A stretch of 64,000 bases of DNA from Streptomyces sp. NBC_01255 (GTDB lineage Bacteria > Actinomycetota > Actinomycetes > Streptomycetales > Streptomycetaceae): assembly GCF_036226445.1 (NCBI RefSeq), contig NZ_CP108474.1, positions 4,278,001 through 4,342,000 of the forward strand, given 5' to 3'. Every line of letters begins with the position of its first letter. The stretch's first letter is position 1. Under the pieces are notes generated by a model. The model ran no database searches. It was not told the DNA's origin and saw only the letters and a list, made by a program, of their open reading frames with translations. Positions 45,061 to 52,875 of this stretch are shown in pieces. The translations under genes and the position numbers were made by a program.

Positions 45061-46398
45061 ATGATCCAGGCCCCCGCGACCTCCAAGGCCGTCCGTCGGC
45101 AGCACGACCGCGAGATCGTCTCCCTCGCCCTGCCGGCCTTCGGCGCTCTCGTCGCCGAGCCGCTGTTCCTGATGGTCGACAGCGCCATCGTCGGCCACCT
45201 CGGCACCCCCCAGCTCGCGGGTCTCGCGATCGCCGGCGTTCTGCTGTCCACCGCCGTCAGCGTCTTCGTCTTCCTCGCCTATGCGACCACGGCGGCCGTC
45301 GCCCGGCGCGTCGGCTCGGGCGACCTCCAGGCCGCCATCCGGCAGGGCATGGACGGCATCTGGCTCGCCCTCCTCCTCGGCGCCGCCGTTGTCGCCCTGA
45401 CCCTGCCCACGGCGCCTTGGCTCGTCGACGTCTTCGGCGCCTCCGACACGGCCACCCCCTACGCCGTGACCTATCTACGGATCTCCAGCCTCGGCATCCC
45501 GGCCATGCTGGTCGTCCTGGCCGCCACCGGCGTCCTGCGCGGCCTCCAGGACACCCGTACGCCGCTCTACGTGGCCATCGGCGGCTTCGCCGTGAACGGG
45601 GCGCTCAACATCGGACTGGTCTACGGCGCCGGCCTGGGGATCGCCGGATCGGCCTGGGGCACGGTCATCGCCCAGTGCGGCATGGCCGCCGCCTACCTCG
45701 TCGTGGTCGTACGGGGTGCCCGGCGCCACGGCGCCTCCCTCCGCCCCGACGCCACCGGCATCCGGGCCTCCGCCCAGGCGGGCGTCCCCCTCCTGGTCCG
45801 TACGCTCTCGCTCCGCGCCGTCCTGATGATCGCCACCGCCGTCGCGGCCCGCATGGGTGACGCGGAGGTCGCCGCCCACCAGATCATCCTGTCCCTGTGG
45901 AGCCTGATGGCTTTCGCCCTCGACGCGATCGCCATCGCGGGTCAGGCCATCATCGGCCGCTATCTCGGCGCGAACGACGCCGACGGCGCACGCCAGGTCT
46001 GCCGCCGCATGGTCCAGTGGGGCGTGCTCTCCGGCGTGGTGCTCGGCGCGCTCCTCATCGTCGCCCGCCCCTTGTTCATCCCGCTCTTCACCGGCGACAC
46101 CACCGTCCAGGACACCCTGCTCCCCGCCCTGCTGGTGGTCGCGCTGTCCCAGCCGATCTCCGGTGTCGTCTTCGTCCTCGACGGAGTCCTCATGGGCGCG
46201 GGGGACGGTCCCTATCTGGCCTGGGCCATGCTGCTGACCCTCGCGGCCTTCGCCCCGGTCGCCCTGCTCGTTCCGGCCCTCGGTGGCGGCCTGACCGCCC
46301 TCTGGTGGGCGATGACCCTGATGATGACGGTCCGGATGATGACGCTCTGGCTGCGCGCACGCTCCGGGCGCTGGATCGTCACAGGCGCCACACGCTGA
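45061..46398 (+). CDS. MATE-family efflux transporter (DinF type)
   Basis: This 445-residue multidrug-and-toxin extrusion family protein has 12 predicted helices in two six-helix bundles. The N-terminal bundle starts REIVSLALPAFGALVAEPLFLMVDSAIVGHLG, a strong DinF-subfamily signature with the acidic residue in helix 1, and the second bundle starts near residue 235. It would export cationic compounds using Na+ or H+. The position next to dnaB matches other streptomycetes. It ends before a parS site and a terminator. The ATG appears to be leaderless. Confidence 0.92.
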   Translation: MIQAPATSKAVRRQHDREIVSLALPAFGALVAEPLFLMVDSAIVGHLGTPQLAGLAIAGVLLSTAVSVFVFLAYATTAAVARRVGSGDLQAAIRQGMDGIWLALLLGAAVVALTLPTAPWLVDVFGASDTATPYAVTYLRISSLGIPAMLVVLAATGVLRGLQDTRTPLYVAIGGFAVNGALNIGLVYGAGLGIAGSAWGTVIAQCGMAAAYLVVVVRGARRHGASLRPDATGIRASAQAGVPLLVRTLSLRAVLMIATAVAARMGDAEVAAHQIILSLWSLMAFALDAIAIAGQAIIGRYLGANDADGARQVCRRMVQWGVLSGVVLGALLIVARPLFIPLFTGDTTVQDTLLPALLVVALSQPISGVVFVLDGVLMGAGDGPYLAWAMLLTLAAFAPVALLVPALGGGLTALWWAMTLMMTVRMMTLWLRARSGRWIVTGATR

Positions 46399-46400
46399 AC

Positions 46401-46414
46401 GTTTCACGTGAAAC
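46401..46414. promoter_or_regulatory. parS: parS site between MATE and rplI genes
   Basis: Perfect GTTTCACGTGAAAC 3 bases after the MATE stop codon and 4 bases before the terminator hairpin. Confidence 0.93.
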
Positions 46415-46417
46415 GGC

Positions 46418-46451
46418 GGAAGGGCCGCACCCCGAGGGGTGCGGCCCTTCC
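46418..46451. terminator. Bidirectional terminator between MATE and rplI genes
   Basis: GGAAGGGCCGCACCCC (46418-46433) and GGGGTGCGGCCCTTCC (46436-46451) make a perfect 16-bp stem with a very small loop between convergent genes. Confidence 0.85.
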
Positions 46452-46483
46452 TCACTGCTGAGCGCAGAGCGCCAGCGGCAGCG

Positions 46484-46930
46484 TTACGCGGCGACGATCT
46501 CGACGCCGAGCTTCGCGGCAACGTCGGCGTGCAGACGCACGGACACCTGGTGCGAGCCCAGGGTCTTGATCGGCGAACCGAGCTCGACGCGACGCTTGTC
46601 GACGTCGGGGCCACCCGCGGTCTTGATCGCCGAGGCGATGTCGGCCGGGGTCACGGAGCCGAAGAGGCGGCCGGCGTCGCCGGAGCGAACGGCCAGGCGC
46701 ACCTTCGTGCCCTCGAGCTGGGCCTTGATCTCGTTGGCCTGCTCGATGGTCGCGATCTCGTGGATCTTGCGGGCGCGGCGGATCTGCGCCACGTCCTTCT
46801 CGCCACCCTTGGTCCAGCGGATCGCGAAACCACGCGGGACCAGGTAGTTGCGAGCGTAGCCGTCCTTGACGTCGACGACGTCGCCGGCGGTGCCGAGGCC
46901 AGAGACCTCGTGGGTCAGGATGATCTTCAT
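46484..46930 (-). CDS. rplI: 50S ribosomal protein L9
   Basis: This 148-residue L9 is full length. The N-terminal rRNA-binding domain [34 protein letters not shown] shows the family signature, followed by the long connecting helix and the C-terminal domain. It is last in the rpsF-ssb-rpsR-rplI operon, 18 bases after rpsR. Confidence 0.98.
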   Translation of the reverse strand: MKIILTHEVSGLGTAGDVVDVKDGYARNYLVPRGFAIRWTKGGEKDVAQIRRARKIHEIATIEQANEIKAQLEGTKVRLAVRSGDAGRLFGSVTPADIASAIKTAGGPDVDKRRVELGSPIKTLGSHQVSVRLHADVAAKLGVEIVAA

Positions 46931-46948
46931 TTTTCGGTCACCCTTTCC

Positions 46949-47185
46949 TTATCGCGCTGTGGACGTGTAGGGCAGCAGCGCCATCTCACGGCTGTTCTTG
47001 ACGGCCGTGGCGACGTCACGCTGGTGCTGCGTGCAGTTGCCGGTGACGCGGCGGGCACGGATCTTGCCACGGTCGGAAATGAACTTCCGCAGCATGTTCG
47101 TGTCCTTGTAGTCCACGTACGCGGTCTTGTCCTTGCAGAACGCGCAGACCTTCTTCTTAGGCTTGCGCACAGGCGGCTTCGCCAT
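46949..47185 (-). CDS. rpsR: 30S ribosomal protein S18 (Cys-containing form)
   Basis: This 78-residue S18 binds 16S rRNA with S6. It carries a CAFC pair (residues 14-17) and NCTQH (residues 50-54), a possible Zn-binding 'C+' set. Streptomycetes usually also carry a second, Cys-free S18 made under zinc shortage, so this is likely the zinc-replete version. It lies between ssb and rplI in the ribosomal operon. Confidence 0.97.
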   Translation of the reverse strand: MAKPPVRKPKKKVCAFCKDKTAYVDYKDTNMLRKFISDRGKIRARRVTGNCTQHQRDVATAVKNSREMALLPYTSTAR

Positions 47186-47243
47186 GGTGTTTCTCCTGTG
47201 TGATCAAGAAGTGGGGATACGAGCTGCTTCGAGGGCGTGTGCC

Positions 47244-47843
47244 CTAGAAGGGAGGCTCGTCCGAGTAGCCGCCGCCGGAGTTCCCACCCCAGCCGCCGCC
47301 TCCGCCGCCCTGCTGGCCGCCGGAACCGCCGGAACCGCCAGAAGGAGCACCGGTCGCCCACGGGTCGTCGGCGGGAGCACCGCCGCCACCCTGCGGGGCA
47401 CCGCCGCCGGAGTTTCCACCCCAGCTGCCGCCACCCTGCTGCTGGCCACCGCCGCCGTAGCCGCCCTGACCACCGCGACCAGTGGTCTTGGTGACCTTGG
47501 CCGTGGCGTTCTTGAGGCTGGGGCCGACTTCCTCGACGTCCAGCTCGTAGACCGTGCGCTTGACGCCCTCACGGTCCTCATAGGACCGCTGCTTCAGCCG
47601 GCCCTGCACGACGACGCGCATGCCTCGCTGAAGCGACTCGGCGACGTTCTCCGCCGCCTGACGCCAGACCGAGCAGGTGAGGAAGAGGCTTTCGCCGTCC
47701 TTCCACTCGTTGGTCTGACGGTCGAAGGTGCGGGGGGTGGACGCGATACGGAACTTCGCGACCGCCGCACCGGACGGGGTGAAGCGCAGCTCGGGGTCGT
47801 CGACAAGATTGCCGACGACCGTGATGACGGTCTCGCCTGCCAT
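47244..47843 (-). CDS. ssb: Single-stranded DNA-binding protein
   Basis: This 199-residue SSB has an N-terminal OB-fold (residues about 1-110, starting [25 protein letters not shown]). A long Gly/Gln/Ser-rich linker follows, and the acidic tail ends DEPPF, the partner-docking tip. The operon position next to rpsF identifies it as the main replication SSB, usually called SsbA in Streptomyces. A second SSB paralog, if present, is elsewhere. Confidence 0.97.
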   Translation of the reverse strand: MAGETVITVVGNLVDDPELRFTPSGAAVAKFRIASTPRTFDRQTNEWKDGESLFLTCSVWRQAAENVAESLQRGMRVVVQGRLKQRSYEDREGVKRTVYELDVEEVGPSLKNATAKVTKTTGRGGQGGYGGGGQQQGGGSWGGNSGGGAPQGGGGAPADDPWATGAPSGGSGGSGGQQGGGGGGWGGNSGGGYSDEPPF

Positions 47844-47916
47844 GGGGGAACCTCTCGGCGGGATTGCTTCTGGCTGCTTGTAGCTACTCGAACCCGATGA
47901 CCTCTGAGCTAGAAGC

Positions 47917-48207
47917 TCAGTGGGTCTCGGGGCGGAGGACCTTGGTCCGGAGGACCGACTCGTTCAGGTTCATCTGGCGGTCGAGCTCCTTGACGACCGC
48001 AGGCTCGGCCTGCAGGTCGATGACCGAGTAGATGCCCTCGGGCTTCTTCTTGATCTCGTACGAGAGACGACGACGGCCCCAGGTGTCGACCTTCTCGACC
48101 TTTCCGTTGCCCTCACGGACGACGGAGAGGAAGTTCTCGATCAGGGGGGCGACAGCGCGCTCCTCCAGATCGGGGTCGAGGATGACCATCACCTCGTAGT
48201 GACGCAT
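47917..48207 (-). CDS. rpsF: 30S ribosomal protein S6
   Basis: This 96-residue S6 starts [19 protein letters not shown], behind AGGAGGTGGG. Typical S6 sequence includes [18 protein letters not shown] near residues 44-61. It is first in the rpsF-ssb-rpsR-rplI operon; the 287-base region upstream, shared with the divergent membrane protein gene, must hold its promoter. Confidence 0.98.
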   Translation of the reverse strand: MRHYEVMVILDPDLEERAVAPLIENFLSVVREGNGKVEKVDTWGRRRLSYEIKKKPEGIYSVIDLQAEPAVVKELDRQMNLNESVLRTKVLRPETH

Positions 48208-48494
48208 GTGGAACCCACCTCCTTTGGACTCAGCGGCCACGGTCGTTCCGTGGCAGGAGGGTCGTGATGCGTAAACAACGGTATCCGCCACCACTGACAA
48301 TCCCCCTCGACGAACGAGGGGCACTGTCGAGATCCAGGACGGACCCAGGGCAGACACCGGTGCAGACCGTACAGAGTACCTGCACATCGGCCTGCGGTTG
48401 AAATTCACCGGTGAGGGGACGCAATCTGTACACATCGGATGTCGGCGGCGCTAAGATGCGCCGCCGTCCGGCAGGCACGCCAGGAGGTGCCCCC

Positions 48495-48812
48495 ATGGCA
48501 CAGGCAATGCGACCCGACCCCGGCCATTCCCTCTTCGCGACCGACGGCAAGCCACACCCGCTCCAGGACACGCTGCTCGCCGTGACGCTGATCCTGGGCG
48601 TGCTCTCCTTCGTCACCGCCCAGTTCCACAGCCTCCACCTGCTGAGTTCCTGGTCGGGGCTGATCGGCATCCTGACCGGGGCCTACGGACAGTTCATCTC
48701 CGTGACGACCCGCGAGCGCTTCGCACTGGTCGTCGGCCTCGGCCTGGCGGCGGTGGGCTTCTACCTCGGCATGGCGCACGGCGGTCTGTTCGGAGGCGTC
48801 ATCAGCGGCTGA
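48495..48812 (+). CDS. Small conserved membrane protein
   Basis: This 105-residue protein starts at the ATG at 48495, behind AGGAGGTG. After a polar segment it has three hydrophobic stretches at about residues 24-42, 48-67 and 76-98 (TLLAVTLILGVLSFVTAQF, LIGILTGAYGQFISVTT, FALVVGLGLAAVGFYLG). I do not recognise a characterised family. It diverges from rpsF and precedes femX on the same strand. Confidence 0.75.
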   Translation: MAQAMRPDPGHSLFATDGKPHPLQDTLLAVTLILGVLSFVTAQFHSLHLLSSWSGLIGILTGAYGQFISVTTRERFALVVGLGLAAVGFYLGMAHGGLFGGVISG

Positions 48813-48953
48813 GTCCGGCGGCACGTCAGGGCGGGCCCAGCGGCACGTCAGGACGTACACGCCCATCCGGGGCGCTCCCCGGTCACAGTAGGCTTCGGCG
48901 CGAGAGCCGGAGCCCCTGACCGATGGGGACACACCTGCCGAGGAGCGCCCCGC

Positions 48954-50072
48954 ATGAGCCTGACCCTGAGGACCATCAGCCGTGAGCAGCATCTGGGATT
49001 CATCCAGAGCCAGCCCGCGGCGAGCCACTGCCAGGTCCCGGCGTGGGCTGACGTGAAGACCGAGTGGCGCTCGGAGAACCTCGGTTGGTTCGACAAGAAC
49101 GGCGAGCTCGTCGGTGCCGGTCTGGTGCTCTACCGTCAGCTCCCGAAGATCAAGCGCTACCTGGCCTATCTGCCCGAGGGCCCGGTCATCAACTGGCACG
49201 CGCCCAACCTCGACGACTGGCTCCAGCCGATGCTGGCGCACCTCAAGCAGCAGGGCGCGTTCTCGGTGAAGATGGGCCCGCCAGTCGTCATCCGCCGCTG
49301 GGACGCCGCCGCCATCAAGTCCGGTATCCAGGACCCGGACGTGAAGCGCCTCAAGGACGTCGAGGCCACCCACATCGAGCCGCGCGCCTTCGAGGTCGCG
49401 GACCGGCTGCGGAAGATGGGCTGGCAGCAGGCCGAGGACGGCGGCGCCGGCTTCGGCGACGTCCAGCCCCGCTACGTCTTCCAGGTCCCGCTCGCGAACC
49501 GCTCGCTCGACGACGTCCTCAAGGGCTTCAACCAGCTGTGGCGCCGCAACATCAAGAAGGCCGAGAAGGCCGGCGTCGAGGTCGTCCAGGGCGGCTACGA
49601 GGACCTGGCCGAGTGGCAGCGCCTCTACGAGATCACGGCCGTCCGCGACCACTTCCGGCCGCGCCCGCTCTCGTACTTCCAGCGCATGTGGACCGTCCTC
49701 AACAACGAGGACCCCAATCGCATGCGGCTCTACTTCGCACGCCACAACGGCGTGAACCTGTCCGCCGCGACCATGCTCGTCGTCGGTGGCCACGTCTGGT
49801 ACTCCTACGGCGCCTCCGACAACATCGGCCGCGAGGTCCGGCCCTCGAACGCGATGCAGTGGCGGATGCTGCGCGACGCCTACGCGATGGGCGCGACCGT
49901 CTACGACCTGCGGGGCATCTCGGACTCGCTCGACGAGACCGACCACCTCTTCGGGCTCATCCAGTTCAAGGTGGGCACGGGCGGCGAGGCCGTCGAGTAC
50001 GTCGGCGAGTGGGACTTCCCGCTGAACAAGCTGCTCCACAAGGCGCTCGACATCTACATGTCCCGCCGCTGA
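48954..50072 (+). CDS. femX: FemX-type peptidoglycan interpeptide-bridge amino-acyltransferase
   Basis: This 372-residue Fem-family (FemABX) protein consists of two GNAT-like domains and a charged helical arm (LWRRNIKKAEKAGVEVV near 197-213). Characteristic stretches are YLPEGPVINWHAP near 71-83, RYVFQVPL near 177-184, YSYGASDNIGREVRPSNAMQW near 282-302 and the C-terminal GLIQFKVGTGGE. Fem proteins attach amino acids from aminoacyl-tRNA to the lipid II stem peptide; streptomycetes carry one Gly bridge, consistent with FemX. It sits upstream of an alanine-racemase-like gene, forming a cell-wall pair. Confidence 0.92.
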   Translation: MSLTLRTISREQHLGFIQSQPAASHCQVPAWADVKTEWRSENLGWFDKNGELVGAGLVLYRQLPKIKRYLAYLPEGPVINWHAPNLDDWLQPMLAHLKQQGAFSVKMGPPVVIRRWDAAAIKSGIQDPDVKRLKDVEATHIEPRAFEVADRLRKMGWQQAEDGGAGFGDVQPRYVFQVPLANRSLDDVLKGFNQLWRRNIKKAEKAGVEVVQGGYEDLAEWQRLYEITAVRDHFRPRPLSYFQRMWTVLNNEDPNRMRLYFARHNGVNLSAATMLVVGGHVWYSYGASDNIGREVRPSNAMQWRMLRDAYAMGATVYDLRGISDSLDETDHLFGLIQFKVGTGGEAVEYVGEWDFPLNKLLHKALDIYMSRR

Positions 50073-50154
50073 GCGGCGTCGCTTCGGCGACGGTTCCGTA
50101 GTCTCGTACATATCTTTGATACACCGCTGCCACCAGAAAGGTTCCGGGCCGGCC

Positions 50155-51186
50155 ATGGCGCTCTCCCTCTACGTCGACACCGCTCGCTGGCGCGCGCACC
50201 AGAAGACCGTCATCGACCAATTCCCCGGTCTGATCCCGGTCTGCAAGGGCAACGGCTACGGCTTCGGGCACGAGCGCCTCGCCGACGAGGCCGCCCGCTT
50301 CGGCGCCGACATGCTCGCGGTCGGCACCACCTACGAAGCCGCGCGCATCAAGGACTGGTTCAGCGGCGACCTGCTGGTCCTCACCCCCTTCCGACGGGGT
50401 GAGGAACCGGTTCCGCTGCCCGACCGGGTCATCCGCTCCGTGTCCTCCGTGGACGGCGTCCACGCCCTGGTGGGCGCCCGCGTCGTGATCGAGTGCATGA
50501 GCTCGATGAAGCGGCACGGCGTCCACGAGGAGGAGCTCCAGCAGCTCCACGCCGCGATCGAGGACGTACGGCTCGAGGGCTTCGCCCTCCACCTCCCGCT
50601 GGACCGCCCGGACGGCACCGACGCGGTCGAGGAGGTCATCGCCTGGATGGACCGGCTGCGGGCCGCCCGTCTGCCGCTGCACACCATGTTCGTGAGCCAC
50701 CTGCGGGCCGAGGAACAGGCCCGGCTCCAGCAGCAGTTCCCGCAGACCCGGTTCCGCGCGCGGATCGGTACCCGGCTCTGGCTGGGCGACCACGAGGCCA
50801 CCGAGTACCGGGGCGCCGTCCTCGACGTGACCCGGGTCGCCAAGGGGGACCGGTTCGGCTACCGCCAGCAGAAGGCCGCGTCGGACGGCTGGCTGGTCGT
50901 CGTCGCCGGTGGCACCTCGCACGGCGTGGGTCTGGAGGCCCCGAAGGCGATGCACGGCGTCATGCCGCGCGCCAAGGGCGTCGCACGGGCGGGTCTGGCC
51001 ACGGTCAACCGGAACCTGTCGCCCTTCGTCTGGGCGGGCAAGCAGCGCTGGTTCGCCGAGCCGCCGCACATGCAGGTGTCGATCCTGTTCGTCCCCTCCG
51101 ACGCCCAGGAGCCCCGCGTCGGCGACGAGCTCGTCGCGCATCTGCGCCACACCACGACGCAGTTCGACCGGCTCGTGGAGCGCTGA
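50155..51186 (+). CDS. Alanine-racemase-like PLP enzyme
   Basis: This 343-residue protein has the N-terminal alpha/beta barrel of alanine racemases (fold type III), with the PLP lysine in PVCKGNGYGFGH near residues 28-39 instead of the canonical KANAYGHG. The second half is shorter than normal and includes FRARIGTRLWLGDHE and GYRQQKAASDGWLVVVAGGTSHGVG. It is probably not the main Alr; substrate preference may differ. It follows femX at a distance of 82 bases, suggesting a role in cell-wall amino acid supply. The start ATG 50155 lacks a close Shine-Dalgarno sequence; TTG 50116 is possible. Confidence 0.82.
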   Translation: MALSLYVDTARWRAHQKTVIDQFPGLIPVCKGNGYGFGHERLADEAARFGADMLAVGTTYEAARIKDWFSGDLLVLTPFRRGEEPVPLPDRVIRSVSSVDGVHALVGARVVIECMSSMKRHGVHEEELQQLHAAIEDVRLEGFALHLPLDRPDGTDAVEEVIAWMDRLRAARLPLHTMFVSHLRAEEQARLQQQFPQTRFRARIGTRLWLGDHEATEYRGAVLDVTRVAKGDRFGYRQQKAASDGWLVVVAGGTSHGVGLEAPKAMHGVMPRAKGVARAGLATVNRNLSPFVWAGKQRWFAEPPHMQVSILFVPSDAQEPRVGDELVAHLRHTTTQFDRLVER

Positions 51187-51201
51187 GCCGGTCGAGCACG
51201 T

Positions 51202-52758
51202 TCACCCCCGGGGGCCCGGTTCCGATTCCGGTTCTTCCCCGGGGGTGCCTTGTTCCACCTCTCCGACCGTGCCCCACTGCACGCGCGGCCCCTCAACCGC
51301 CGGTGCGGCGTGCCGGGCCGGGTGCGCCGCTCTGCCCGTGACGAAGACGTCCTCGGCACCGTCCAGGACGCCTCCTGAGGGGTCGTCCGAGCCGTCCTGC
51401 CGGACCGGGTCCTTCTCGGGCATGAGGATGTCGCGTACGACCATGACGCACAGGTACAGCGTGCCGAGCAGGTGCAGGACGATCGCGAACTGGTAGCCGT
51501 CGACCGGCAGTCCCTGCTTATTGCCGCTGTTCATGAAGGCCAGGTACATCCAGATGCCCAGGAAGTACATGACCTCGCACGCCTGCCAGATCAGGAAGTC
51601 GCGCCAGCGCGGCCTGGCGAGGGCCGCGAGCGGGACGAGCCACAGCACGTACTGCGGCGAGTAGACCTTGTTGGTCAGGACGAACGCGGCGACGACCAGG
51701 AAGGCCAGCTGGACGAAGCGGGGCCTGCGGGGAGCGTTGAACGCCAGGAAGCCGAGGGCGACCACCGCGATCACCATGAGCATCAGCGCGTACAGATTGG
51801 CCTTGTCCGGCGTGATCGAGGTGCCCGTCCGCTGGCTGACCAGCAGCCAGACCGAACCGAAGTCGACGTTCCGGTCACGGCTGAAGAGATAGAACTGCTT
51901 CCACCCCTCGGGCGCCATCAGCATCACGGGCAGGTTCACGACCAGCCACGCGCCGGCCGCGCCGAGCACGGCCGTCCCGTACTCGCGCCACTTCCCCGCG
52001 CGCCAGCAGAGCAGCAGCAGCGGGACGAGCAGCAGTATCGGGTAGAACTTCGCGGCCGTGGCGAGGCCGAGCAGGATGCCGAAGCCGAGCGGCCGGCCGC
52101 GCGACCACAGGAGCACCGCGGCGGAGGTCAGCGCGACGGCCAGTATGTCCCAGTTGATCGTCGCGGTGAGCGCGACGGAGGGCGCCAGGGCCACCAGGAG
52201 ACCGTCCCAGGGGCGGCGCCGGTGCGTACGCGCCACACAGACCGCGAGGACGGCCGCGCAGACCATCAGCATGCCCGCGTTGACCATCCAGAACGTCTGC
52301 TCGCGATGGTCCATGGTGCCGCCGCCGGGCGTCAGCCAGGCCGCGACCTCCATGAAGAGACCCGTCAGGACCGGGTACTCCAGGAACGGTATGTCGCCGC
52401 TCAGCCGGTCGAAGTAGGGCACCAGACCATCGGCGAACCCGCGCCCGGAGAAGAGATGCGGGATATCCGAGTAACAGGCGTGGGTGTACTGGGAGGTGGT
52501 GCCCCGGAACCAGGCCCAGTTGTAGCAGGGCAGTTTCTGCACCATGCCGAGGGCGAACATCCCGATGGCCACGAGGGCGATCACCCGCACCGGTGTGAAC
52601 TGACCGGCGCCGGTCAGGGCACGGCGGCCGAAGGGACCGCCGATCAGCTCGCTGCCCGCGGCGGCCACCTCGTCCCGGTGGGTGGGGATGACCGCCGGCG
52701 GGCCCTGCGGCCGGTCCTGCGGCTCGCGCGTCTTCTGGAGGCTCGGCATGGGGGACAT
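51202..52758 (-). CDS. GT87-type polytopic glycosyltransferase (mannosyltransferase-like)
   Basis: This 518-residue membrane protein has about 9-10 helices, in the style of actinobacterial DUF2029/GT87 glycosyltransferases that use polyprenyl-phosphate-mannose. The extracytoplasmic loop after helix 1 contains CYNWAWFRGTTSQYTHACYSDIPHLF and PYFDRLSGDIPFLEYPVLTG, with the acidic residues expected for catalysis. The C-terminal about 75 residues form a cytoplasmic Glu/Pro/Gly-rich tail. ATG 52749 is an alternative start. A terminator separates it from the upstream PBP gene. It may glycosylate lipids or cell-wall polymers; the exact acceptor is unknown. Confidence 0.83.
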   Translation of the reverse strand: MSPMPSLQKTREPQDRPQGPPAVIPTHRDEVAAAGSELIGGPFGRRALTGAGQFTPVRVIALVAIGMFALGMVQKLPCYNWAWFRGTTSQYTHACYSDIPHLFSGRGFADGLVPYFDRLSGDIPFLEYPVLTGLFMEVAAWLTPGGGTMDHREQTFWMVNAGMLMVCAAVLAVCVARTHRRRPWDGLLVALAPSVALTATINWDILAVALTSAAVLLWSRGRPLGFGILLGLATAAKFYPILLLVPLLLLCWRAGKWREYGTAVLGAAGAWLVVNLPVMLMAPEGWKQFYLFSRDRNVDFGSVWLLVSQRTGTSITPDKANLYALMLMVIAVVALGFLAFNAPRRPRFVQLAFLVVAAFVLTNKVYSPQYVLWLVPLAALARPRWRDFLIWQACEVMYFLGIWMYLAFMNSGNKQGLPVDGYQFAIVLHLLGTLYLCVMVVRDILMPEKDPVRQDGSDDPSGGVLDGAEDVFVTGRAAHPARHAAPAVEGPRVQWGTVGEVEQGTPGEEPESEPGPRG

Positions 52759-52785
52759 CCTGCCGTACGTCCCTGGGAAAACGGC

Positions 52786-52839
52786 GAGGGCCGCCGCGTC
52801 CGGCCCGTACGGAAGGTACGGACGGACGCGACGGCCCTC
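52786..52839 (-). terminator. Terminator between the PBP and GT87 genes
   Basis: GAGGGCCGCCGCGTCCG (52786-52802) pairs with CGGACGCGACGGCCCTC (52823-52839) with one mismatch. It lies 37 bases downstream of the PBP stop on the minus strand. Confidence 0.8.
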
Positions 52840-52875
52840 ACTGCGTGCGCTGCTCTCGTGGAGGCGCGGCCGGGA

